A DNA stretch of 12,227 bases, from NCBI GenBank assembly GCA_002868985.1, contig PKTV01000088.1:1-12227 (forward strand), given 5' to 3'. Below are positions 6,897-12,227 of this stretch, piece by piece. Below the pieces are notes generated by a model. That model made no database searches, had not been told where the DNA came from, and worked only from the letters and a program-made list of their open reading frames with translations. The position numbers and the translations under genes are program-made. Every line of letters begins with the position of its first letter. The first letter of the stretch is position 1. Origin of the DNA: Desulfobacteraceae bacterium (lineage in GTDB: Bacteria; Desulfobacterota; Desulfobacteria; Desulfobacterales; UBA11574).

Positions 6897-6912
6897 TGCA
6901 ATAGATGTGCCA
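6897..6912 (-). promoter_or_regulatory. Sigma-54 (RpoN) promoter of the mla operon
   Basis: The minus strand reads TGGCACATCTATTGCA, which is TGGCAC-N5-TTGCA, an exact match to the -24/-12 consensus with the essential GG and GC ten bases apart. Transcription would start near 6886 and give a leader of about 74 bases before the ATG at 6812. It points straight into the five-gene operon. Sigma-54 promoters need an AAA+ enhancer-binding protein; none is encoded in this window. Confidence 0.8.
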
Positions 6913-7136
6913 CAGTTTGGATGAAAGAGATAAGTTTGATAACATATTAAAAAAGGATATCAATTCAATGTGATACGTAGATAAAACACGAAGCTTTTGA
7001 AGGTGTGGGAAGGTGTGTTGAAATGAAAGGGCATTGGGGTGCCAAATTTTTGACAGAAATTGTTTTTAATAATTAAACTTCGTCGATGAAAGACTGAATT
7101 TAAAAATCGCTTTTTTCCTCCAAAGGCGGGTTTCCG
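6913..7136. other. Upstream region of the sigma-54 promoter, no gene seen
   Basis: No credible ORF lies here. The region holds TTGATA (6936-6941) facing TATCAA (6958-6963), a small TATCA/TGATA inverted pair near 6958-6975, a tandem GAAGGTGTG repeat (6999-7017), and a T-rich stretch past 7041. These may be activator or IHF contacts for the sigma-54 promoter, or trailer sequence of the J/HTH gene ending at 7137. No convincing intrinsic terminator is visible. Confidence 0.4.
6999..7017. repeat. Tandem GAAGGTGTG repeat, possible enhancer site
   Basis: GAAGGTGTG occurs at 6999-7007 and again at 7009-7017, one helical turn (10 bp) apart. This is about 113-131 bp upstream of the predicted sigma-54 start site, a usual distance for enhancer-binding-protein sites. 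The repeat is seen directly; the role is inference. Confidence 0.35.
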
Positions 7137-7808
7137 TCATTTTGGGTCTGAATCATTTGTTTTTTTAGAAAGAGAAATGGTTTTTAAATAACCGTCGATA
7201 ATTTTCTGAGGATTTATCTGTAGAACTTTTGCATAGGATCTCAAAAAACTTCTTAAGTAAGTATCCGGAGGGAGCTCTTCAAACCGGTTTTCTTCGATGG
7301 CTTTTAAAACAGAGGCGCTTATTTTAGTAATATATTGAATTTCTGTTATTTTGACACCAACGGCGTTTCTTAGCTTTTTTAAATCATCTCCTGAAAGACG
7401 CTCTTTTAAAAGAATTTCATCTGATAGTGCTTTAACGTCTTTTGTGAGAAGTTTATCTTTAACCCTTGAATATAAATGGTTCTCATTTACACTTACATGC
7501 GTGGAGGATAGAGAGGGTGATGAGTCTTGTTTTTCCCTGGATGGAATCGACGTTTCCACTTGCCCTGAATCGACAAGCATCCGATCGTATGCCGCCCTTC
7601 TTTGGTCATCAGTTAGCGTCGAAAAAGCATTTTTGATATCTTCTATGATCTTGTCCCTTTCCTCATTTGAAAACAAAGAATATGTAACAATAGAATCTTC
7701 GTTATATAACGAAAGTGCATCTTTATATGCCCGCTTTATTTCAAAATAAGATGAAGTCATCGGAATTTTCAATATTTCATAATAATTCAATCCGTCAAAT
7801 TTTTTCAT
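7137..7808 (-). CDS. J-like domain plus RodZ-type helix-turn-helix protein
   Basis: The 223-residue protein has three parts. Residues about 8-80 resemble a J domain (NYYEILKIPMTSSYFEIKRA at the start, AFSTLTDDQRRAAYDRML at the end), but the His-Pro-Asp triad is absent: the loop reads LYNEDSIVTY. Residues about 81-125 are a polar, Ser-rich linker. Residues about 137-210 form a helix-turn-helix of the RodZ N-terminal kind (LKKLRNAVGVKITEIQYITK, ELPPDTYLRSFLRSYAKVL). Without HPD it should not stimulate DnaK ATPase activity, so the fold probably serves binding. There is no membrane segment, unlike RodZ. Its ATG overlaps the TGA of the MinD-like gene by 4 bases (ATGA), so the two are translationally coupled and probably partners. 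Target and function are unknown. Confidence 0.75.
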   Translation of the reverse strand: MKKFDGLNYYEILKIPMTSSYFEIKRAYKDALSLYNEDSIVTYSLFSNEERDKIIEDIKNAFSTLTDDQRRAAYDRMLVDSGQVETSIPSREKQDSSPSLSSTHVSVNENHLYSRVKDKLLTKDVKALSDEILLKERLSGDDLKKLRNAVGVKITEIQYITKISASVLKAIEENRFEELPPDTYLRSFLRSYAKVLQINPQKIIDGYLKTISLSKKTNDSDPK

Positions 7809-8725
7809 AACATATCTTTCGCGAATGATGCAGATGGTATTTTGCTCATAATCTGGGTTGCGATTTTTTTTAAATCGGCAGCAGATTGTGTATGAGGATA
7901 TTTATGGATATAAAGTATTTTTGAAAAAATCGCATCATGAATCCGACTGTCATAACTAATATTACCTAGAAATTGAAAAATAGAATAAAAATGCCGATTG
8001 CAGATGTTTTCAAATTGAGCGCCCAGGGTTGCATCTACGTTGTTGCGAAATTGATTGAAAATAAGCTTGAATTTAAATTCGCTTAATGTGTTTCTCAAAA
8101 ACGCTTCCTTCCCAGGGTCATATTTTAAAACAGTTTCTATAATATCAGGAGGATTAATTCTCGATCCATTTAAATCTGAAGAAGGGTCTTTGAACACCGA
8201 ATCAAATGTGTTTTTTTTCATCATTTGTTTTAATTTTCTAAAATAGACGGTTTTGATAAAACGAAAAGAATTTTCGATGGAGGTGGGTTCGGGTGTGCAG
8301 ATCAGGATTCCTTTTTTGGAAGTTAAGAAAAAATCCAGCGTGTTAAAGTTTGTCCCGGGACCTAAATCCAGAAGAATATAATCAAACGGAAGTTTTTTTA
8401 TGGCATCAATTATTTTTAGCTTTTGTGCATAAAATAAATTTGCAATTTCCATGTAGCAATGGAAAGAACTGATAAGAAATAAATTGGGGATCATCGTTGG
8501 AACCGCCGCGCTTTCAAGATTTTTCACGGTTTTGTTTAAGAAGCTGTTTAAACCGATTTTCGGGCTTTTCATTCCCAGCAAGGTATGAAGGTTTGGAGCG
8601 CCCAGATCCAAATCGATAAGCACGACTTTTTTACCCCATTTAGCGAGTAATACGCCGAGACTGGCCGTTATGAAACTTTTTCCAACACCACCCTTTCCAC
8701 CACCGATGGGATATATTTCTGCCAT
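7805..8725 (-). CDS. MinD/ParA-like P-loop ATPase (FlhG/MinD branch)
   Basis: The 306-residue protein opens with the deviant Walker A GGGKGGVGKS (8-17), whose signature lysine marks the MinD/ParA/FlhG group. It continues with LIDLDLGAPNLHTLLG (37-52; Asp40 in switch I) and DYILLDLGPGTN (115-126; Asp120 in the Walker B/switch II). CTPEPTSIENSFRFIK (143-158) matches the FlhG/MinD-type helix region. A clear C-terminal amphipathic membrane helix of the MinD type is not evident. Such ATPases dimerise on ATP and position cell structures or DNA. Here the only coupled partner is the J-like/HTH gene it overlaps by 4 bases; no flagellar, chemosensory or min genes are in view. The start is ATG at 8725 with a weak GGAA upstream, 65 bases after the gate-domain gene, so it may belong to the same transcript. 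Confidence 0.87.
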   Translation of the reverse strand: MAEIYPIGGGKGGVGKSFITASLGVLLAKWGKKVVLIDLDLGAPNLHTLLGMKSPKIGLNSFLNKTVKNLESAAVPTMIPNLFLISSFHCYMEIANLFYAQKLKIIDAIKKLPFDYILLDLGPGTNFNTLDFFLTSKKGILICTPEPTSIENSFRFIKTVYFRKLKQMMKKNTFDSVFKDPSSDLNGSRINPPDIIETVLKYDPGKEAFLRNTLSEFKFKLIFNQFRNNVDATLGAQFENICNRHFYSIFQFLGNISYDSRIHDAIFSKILYIHKYPHTQSAADLKKIATQIMSKIPSASFAKDML

Positions 8726-8790
8726 ATAAAATTTTCCAGGCCTGTGACGCTTTATTGACGTTGCTGAGAATATAGGGCGTTAAACTTTAG

Positions 8791-9762
8791 TCATAATTTT
8801 CGGTCACAATTTGAAACACTCAGTTTAGGACTATATATCCTCTTGAGTTTATAGTATATGTCAAGCAAACGCACGGCAACGATTGCCAGGATAAACCGGG
8901 GCACCCAGAGCCAGAAGGCACTCAGTCCCAGTGATAAGAACAACGCCGGATCCTCAATCATGGAATGATTAATTCCGATGGAAAGATGAAGTTTTTCAAG
9001 TTCTTCTTTTTTAATATGCCCTTCCTTTGCTTCTTCTACAATGACGGCGCCACCGTATGCGACGCCGAAGACAATGGCTGTAAGCCATAACAAACCTACT
9101 TTTTGATTGAGTCCCATGGCCTTTAAAAGAGGATTCAAAACCTTAACGATATGATGAATAATATGAAATGCTTTCATTATTTCAAGCAGAATCATAATGA
9201 CCATGATGATCACAAATATTTTTAGGCTAAGATATAATGTTGCCATAAACCAGCTTTTCATCATGATAAACAGCGGTTGCTGTATTGCATCAGACAGATT
9301 TTTTTCGACCAAACGTGCAGGTTCGGATTCAAGGAATCTGGCGACAATGATAACCGTAACACTGGAAGCTGTTAGACGGAAAAGTGTGGCTTTAAAAGGA
9401 TTCAGCCCGGACTGACCCTGAATAATCCCTTCCTGGATAAGGTTGTGAGAGATGAGAAGAAAGATGGCAATCAGGGTCATTTCATTATTTGTCAGTGGAA
9501 GGACCACCATGGAAGCGATGCCCCCATAAATTCCTGTAAGCATTCCAACGATCAGCGGAAGGGCAGCCATGGGCGGAAGGCTCAAAAGGTTCATGGCAGG
9601 CTTTAGAATAAAATCTATATTGTGTATCCAGCCGCTATACTCTAATAGAACGGTAAGAAAAGATATGGGTACGATAATTTTGAGCATCCAGACAAATCCG
9701 CGCCATCCTTTTTGAATTCCGGAATTCAGGCCATATCGGAGTTTATTTTGATTAGGATTCAT
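8791..9762 (-). CDS. Gate-domain (nucleoside-recognition, SpmA/B- or FeoB-like) membrane protein
   Basis: The 323-residue protein is strongly hydrophobic, with about eight membrane segments in two similar halves. The first half (about 20-145) contains MLKIIVPISFLTVLLEYSGW and GMLTGIYGGIASMVVLPL; the second (about 170-305) contains FVIIMVIMILLEIMK, VFGVAYGGAVIVEEAKEGHI and the loop GINHSMIEDPALFL. Paired G-x-Y-G-G elements and an H-x-x-x-E loop (H106-E111 region, and HSMIED) recur in the halves. This is the pattern of the gate or nucleoside-recognition family (PF07670-like), found in transporters and in SpmA/SpmB. Substrate is unknown. It starts 2 bases after the stop of the GT4 gene, so the two are almost certainly co-transcribed and probably translationally coupled. 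No own ribosome binding site is clear. Confidence 0.75.
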   Translation of the reverse strand: MNPNQNKLRYGLNSGIQKGWRGFVWMLKIIVPISFLTVLLEYSGWIHNIDFILKPAMNLLSLPPMAALPLIVGMLTGIYGGIASMVVLPLTNNEMTLIAIFLLISHNLIQEGIIQGQSGLNPFKATLFRLTASSVTVIIVARFLESEPARLVEKNLSDAIQQPLFIMMKSWFMATLYLSLKIFVIIMVIMILLEIMKAFHIIHHIVKVLNPLLKAMGLNQKVGLLWLTAIVFGVAYGGAVIVEEAKEGHIKKEELEKLHLSIGINHSMIEDPALFLSLGLSAFWLWVPRFILAIVAVRLLDIYYKLKRIYSPKLSVSNCDRKL

Positions 9763-9764
9763 AA

Positions 9765-11063
9765 TTATTGTTTTAAGTTTTCCGGATTGCAGGAAATACC
9801 GTCATAAATGAGGTTTTTAAGTTTCTGCCTCAAGACAGAGTAAGAATAACAGCGTTTTGCAATGTCATAATTTTTTTCAACCATATTTTTGCAAAGCTCT
9901 GAATTTTCAAGAACATCTCTGGTCATTCGAACAGCATCTTCTGTAACAAATCCGTCAATCTCTATGGTCGAAAACCCTTTGGGTTCAATGTCGTAAGTGT
10001 AAATTGAATATTTGTTTACCACGATGGGTTTTTTAAAGTAAACGGCTTCTAAAAAGGCATTTCCAAACCCTTCAAAGGTCGATGGATACGTAACCAGATC
10101 GGCATGCGGATAGATGTCGTTCAATGTATAAATCTTCTTTCCTTTTTTGGTATACCCTCTTTTTTCATTAATGATATCCGACACGAAAAGGGTGTTAACA
10201 TTTAACAGCCTTGAATATTCCTTGACCCTTTGCTCGTAGTCATAACCCTCATCCCCTGAAGCGTGTGAAATAACCAGCTTGGCTTTTTTCCCCAGTCGAT
10301 GCACAAGCTCAATGGCATGTTCTATTCCCTTTCGTTTTACGACCCGGGTCGGCTGAAGGATAAAAAGTTCATCATCTTCAATGCTGAGTGCCTTTCGCAC
10401 GTCCAAGGCATAATCGTCAATGGGTGAAGGTGGGTTTTCAAAGTCCATAACGTTGGGAATAATAGTCGCAGAAATACCGGTTCTGAGGCTCAGTTGGTTG
10501 TCTCCGGAAGAGTTAATGGTCACATGTTGTATGGACGATAAATGTGGCGGAAAGGCCATATTTAAGTACTCCCAGACCCCGTTTGTCAGAAACTGCTGTC
10601 GTTCCCAGAAAAAGTCGTGATGATGGGCGATGGTTGGGATTTCAGTTTCGGAAATGACTTCAGTGATGGCAAGCCCAAGGGGTATATTTAATGGGATGGT
10701 GAGTGAATTTTCAGGCACCAAAAGATCGATACTGAATTTTTCGATAAAGCTGTAGATTTCATCTTTTAATCGTTCTTTTGCGGCATGAATTTTTTGTGTG
10801 ATGCGGCGCTCGCGCTTATGAACACCAAAACAATGATTGTAGATATATTTTATATCCGGGTGTGTAAAATTAGCTTCTTCCACCAGATATGAACAATCCG
10901 GAGGCCGATCCAGTTCACCGGCAAAATAGAAACAGGAAAACCCTTCCTTTTGAAATACATCGGCCCATTTTGTGGTTTCCAGGGATACCCCGTCTGTTCC
11001 TGCAAAACGCGTTGATATAAATCCGACATTGTGTGTTAAACAGCAGATTGAACATGCAACCAT
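9765..11063 (-). CDS. Glycosyltransferase family 4 (GT-B, retaining)
   Basis: The 432-residue protein has a GT-B N-terminal domain with NVGFISTRFAGTDGVSLET (12-30), the region that usually contacts donor phosphate and acceptor, and a distinctive HHHDFFWER (147-155). The C-terminal domain holds QPTRVVKRKGIEHAI (237-251) and the E-x7-E motif EGFGNAFLE (Glu331, Glu339), the nucleotide-sugar binding and catalytic signature of GT4. It should be cytosolic or loosely membrane-bound and transfer a sugar with retention of configuration. Donor and acceptor cannot be told; a compatible-solute, glycolipid or polysaccharide role are all possible. The ATG at 11063 has a good ribosome binding site, although the first 11 residues (four cysteines excepting none of the core fold) look like an extension ahead of the first beta strand. 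It leads a 2-bp-spaced pair with the gate-domain gene. Confidence 0.88.
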   Translation of the reverse strand: MVACSICCLTHNVGFISTRFAGTDGVSLETTKWADVFQKEGFSCFYFAGELDRPPDCSYLVEEANFTHPDIKYIYNHCFGVHKRERRITQKIHAAKERLKDEIYSFIEKFSIDLLVPENSLTIPLNIPLGLAITEVISETEIPTIAHHHDFFWERQQFLTNGVWEYLNMAFPPHLSSIQHVTINSSGDNQLSLRTGISATIIPNVMDFENPPSPIDDYALDVRKALSIEDDELFILQPTRVVKRKGIEHAIELVHRLGKKAKLVISHASGDEGYDYEQRVKEYSRLLNVNTLFVSDIINEKRGYTKKGKKIYTLNDIYPHADLVTYPSTFEGFGNAFLEAVYFKKPIVVNKYSIYTYDIEPKGFSTIEIDGFVTEDAVRMTRDVLENSELCKNMVEKNYDIAKRCYSYSVLRQKLKNLIYDGISCNPENLKQ

Positions 11064-11071
11064 ATTTTTCG

Positions 11072-11077
11072 TTCCTT
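11072..11077 (-). promoter_or_regulatory. Ribosome binding site of the GT4 gene
   Basis: AAGGAA on the minus strand lies 8 bases before the ATG at 11063. It supports this start even though the first GT4 core strand begins only at residue 12. Confidence 0.6.
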
Positions 11078-11378
11078 TTTATGTAGAAGAATATACTTAA
11101 GTTTTGCATCCGAATGATTTTACCTTAAAAAATTTATTTTGGCCTAATGTTCTGTGGCGGTGTTGGTAAAATTAAGGGTGCGGAACTATAGTTTTGAGAG
11201 ATATTTTTGAAACCATCTGCATTTACAATGTGTTGTATGCAACAAATCGGCCATTTTTTCAATCTATATTTTCTGTTTTTGGGTGGGCCGCTTTTTTAAT
11301 GACCGACGTTTCAATGGAATCAAAATTTCGTTGCGTGTTTTTCGTTATACTTAAATGGTTATCGGGCTATAAATGTCA
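11078..11378. other. Non-coding region between divergent GT4 and PilZ genes
   Basis: About 300 AT-rich bases separate the GT4 gene from the PilZ promoter region. The minus-strand promoter of the GT4 operon should lie here. TATAGT on the minus strand (the complement of ACTATA near 11185-11190) is a possible -10, but no good -35 is seen at the right distance. A 69-codon TTG-start ORF on the plus strand (11194-11403) lacks a ribosome binding site and is judged spurious. No RNA gene or riboswitch was recognised. Confidence 0.4.
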
Positions 11379-11415
11379 ATATATTGTGCTATTTTTTTCT
11401 TGACACACAATATAT
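11379..11415. promoter_or_regulatory. Inverted repeat over the PilZ promoter, candidate operator
   Basis: ATATATTGTG at 11379-11388 is the exact reverse complement of CACAATATAT at 11406-11415, with 17 bases between. The interval covers the whole -35 box (11400-11405), and the right arm lies in the -35/-10 spacer, so a dimeric regulator bound here would block the promoter. In RNA it could only form upstream of the start site, so a DNA role is more likely. Confidence 0.4.
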
Positions 11416-11428
11416 ATCAACCTATAGT
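11400..11428 (+). promoter_or_regulatory. Sigma-70-type promoter for the PilZ gene
   Basis: TTGACA (11400-11405, perfect -35) is followed after exactly 17 bases by TATAGT (11423-11428, five of six bases of the -10). The start site should be near 11435, giving a leader of about 89 bases before the preferred ATG at 11524. This is the best housekeeping-type promoter in the window. Confidence 0.72.
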
Positions 11429-11513
11429 CAACTAGGATTTAAAGCGTCAAGAGATGCGACTTACAACGATTCTTTAAATTTTAAAAATAAATCATCTAAT
11501 CATATTATGTGAT

Positions 11514-11517
11514 GGAG
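11514..11517 (+). promoter_or_regulatory. Ribosome binding site choosing ATG 11524 for the PilZ gene
   Basis: GGAG is followed by 6 bases and ATG at 11524. The in-frame alternatives, GTG at 11509 and ATG at 11512, have no purine-rich sequence upstream and would overlap this site, so 11524 is preferred. Confidence 0.6.
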
Positions 11518-11523
11518 CTTAAG

Positions 11524-11907
11524 ATGATAAATAGCGAGAAGGTAATTGAACGAAGATCCCAAGAGCGGTTTCAGGTTCAGCAAGGCTTATATGCTCTGCT
11601 TAAAAATGGTTCATCAAAACTGGGCCAGATTAAAAATATCAGTAAAGGCGGCCTTGCCTTTATGTACATTAACGATGGAGAGCAAATAAATGAACCGACT
11701 AAGGTCGACATATTTTTAAGCGGTTATGGTTTTATTTTAAAAGGTATACCGTGTAAAAAAATTTCAGATAACCATGTAAATAATTTTGTCCCTTTCAGTA
11801 CGTTTGAAATGAGGCAACTGGGCATTCAATTCGGCGAAGTAGGTCTGCACCAGTTGGCTCACTTGGATACGTTTATTGAGAAATACACAACAAGGCCCGA
11901 AGTTTAA
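11524..11907 (+). CDS. PilZ-domain protein (putative c-di-GMP receptor)
   Basis: The 127-residue protein is a single PilZ domain. The c-di-GMP binding elements are visible near the N-terminus: arginines in VIERRSQERFQV (an R-x-x-x-R arrangement) followed by KNISKGGLAF, the N-x-S-x-x-G box. The remainder (TKVDIFLSGYGFILKGIPCK, then MRQLGIQFGEV) fits the beta-barrel. Both halves of the binding motif are kept, so binding of cyclic di-GMP is likely; the target is unknown. Stand-alone PilZ proteins act by binding partners in motility, polysaccharide export or transcription. The start at 11524 is chosen for its ribosome binding site; GTG 11509 would add five residues. It is monocistronic within the window, with its own strong promoter and possible operator. 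Confidence 0.85.
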   Translation: MINSEKVIERRSQERFQVQQGLYALLKNGSSKLGQIKNISKGGLAFMYINDGEQINEPTKVDIFLSGYGFILKGIPCKKISDNHVNNFVPFSTFEMRQLGIQFGEVGLHQLAHLDTFIEKYTTRPEV

Positions 11908-11966
11908 ATAATCCTCTCCCGTCACACGATTTTCCATATATAACGCATCGTTTTGATTGTTTGATT

Positions 11967-12110
11967 CGAGACCTTTGAAAAACATCCCCTTTTGCCCAAT
12001 TCCAGCGTCAGGTTCAGATTTTAATCCTCAAAATACTCAATGTATTCATGTGGTTATAAATTTCACCTTCCTTGGCCTTTAACAAAATTGAACAGTTTTC
12101 AAAGGTCTCG
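11967..12110. repeat. MITE-like element with 15-bp terminal inverted repeats
   Basis: CGAGACCTTTGAAAA at 11967-11981 is the exact reverse complement of TTTTCAAAGGTCTCG at 12096-12110. The 144-bp unit contains no ORF of note. Its left end (11971-12000) recurs inverted at 1755-1784 with 27 of 30 bases identical. Immediately outside the repeats GATT (left) and ATTC (right) continue the symmetry imperfectly; no clear target-site duplication is seen. The sequence resembles intergenic repeats I remember from Desulfobacterales genomes, which is unverified. The remaining bases to 12227 are AT-rich and show nothing recognisable. Confidence 0.6.
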
Positions 12111-12227
12111 ATTCCCAATTGTTGCCCACAAAAACCTATCATCTTTCTCTTGATAATAAATACCGGATAAGTTAAAGAATACATTTTAAATACGCGTTAT
12201 TCAGCATGTCAAATAATGTCTTTAAGT

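Noticed and set aside
7050..7055. TTGACA on the plus strand as a -35 box
   Set aside because: The best -10-like words downstream are at the wrong spacing, and no plus-strand gene follows.
7351..7749. 132-codon ORF on the plus strand, antisense to the J/HTH gene
   Set aside because: The minus-strand reading has recognisable J-like and HTH domains and is coupled to its neighbour; the antisense reading is Ser/Phe-rich with no pattern.
7137..7808. A functional DnaJ co-chaperone
   Set aside because: The HPD triad needed for DnaK stimulation is absent, and no zinc-finger or C-terminal substrate domains are present.
11194..11403. 69-codon ORF on the plus strand (TTG start)
   Set aside because: It has no ribosome binding site, a rare start codon, a hydrophobic AT-driven composition, and it runs into the -35 box of the PilZ promoter.
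1..12227. CRISPR array, tRNA, rRNA or phage genes
   Set aside because: I looked for regular spaced repeats, tRNA-like cloverleaf ends and phage or integrase motifs and saw none; small structured RNAs cannot be excluded by eye.

Overview
The window looks like chromosomal DNA from an AT-rich Gram-negative bacterium. The most likely group is Desulfobacterota (the former Deltaproteobacteria, Desulfobacterales-like). The grounds are an Mla/MCE lipid-transport operon with a PqiC-like lipoprotein, an ADP-heptose-type GT9 glycosyltransferase (both outer-membrane functions), a perfect sigma-54 promoter, a MinD/ParA-like ATPase paired with a J-domain/RodZ-type HTH protein, and dispersed intergenic repeats of a style I associate with that group. 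The assignment rests on recalled family distribution, not on a search.

Layout. Bases 1-264 are the 3' end of a universal stress protein gene (+). Bases 265-530 are an AT-rich spacer bounded by 13-bp inverted repeats, holding a doubtful 38-residue ORF. Bases 531-1493 encode a GT9 heptosyltransferase-like enzyme (+). Bases 1494-1785 are a convergent intergenic region with a short hairpin and repeat sequence. Bases 1786-6812 are a five-gene minus-strand operon read from high to low coordinates: a membrane-anchored cNMP-binding/PAS/Cache-like sensor, a STAS-MlaE permease fusion, the MlaF ATPase, an MlaD-type MCE protein and a PqiC-like lipoprotein. A textbook sigma-54 promoter (6897-6912, minus) lies about 85 bp upstream of the first gene. 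Bases 7137-11063 hold four more minus-strand genes in two tight pairs: a GT4 glycosyltransferase 2 bp ahead of a gate-domain (nucleoside-recognition) membrane protein, then a MinD-like ATPase overlapping by 4 bp a J-like/HTH protein. Bases 11064-11523 are non-coding and carry a strong sigma-70-type promoter overlapped by an inverted repeat. This promoter drives a PilZ-domain gene (to 11907). The window ends in a 144-bp element with 15-bp terminal inverted repeats, whose end is also present, inverted, at 1755-1784.

How the genes fit together. The Mla block should move (phospho)lipid between the inner and outer membranes. MlaE/MlaF with the fused STAS domain form the inner-membrane ABC core. 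The MCE protein, with a long helical C-terminal extension, could form a periplasmic channel, and the lipoprotein could dock it to the outer membrane. No mlaC-like shuttle gene is seen in the block. The upstream sensor and sigma-54 promoter suggest that this transport is conditional. The GT9 enzyme, the GT4 enzyme and PilZ also point to envelope and surface regulation. The MinD-like/J-HTH pair suggests spatial positioning of something unknown. None of these functional links is proven by the sequence.
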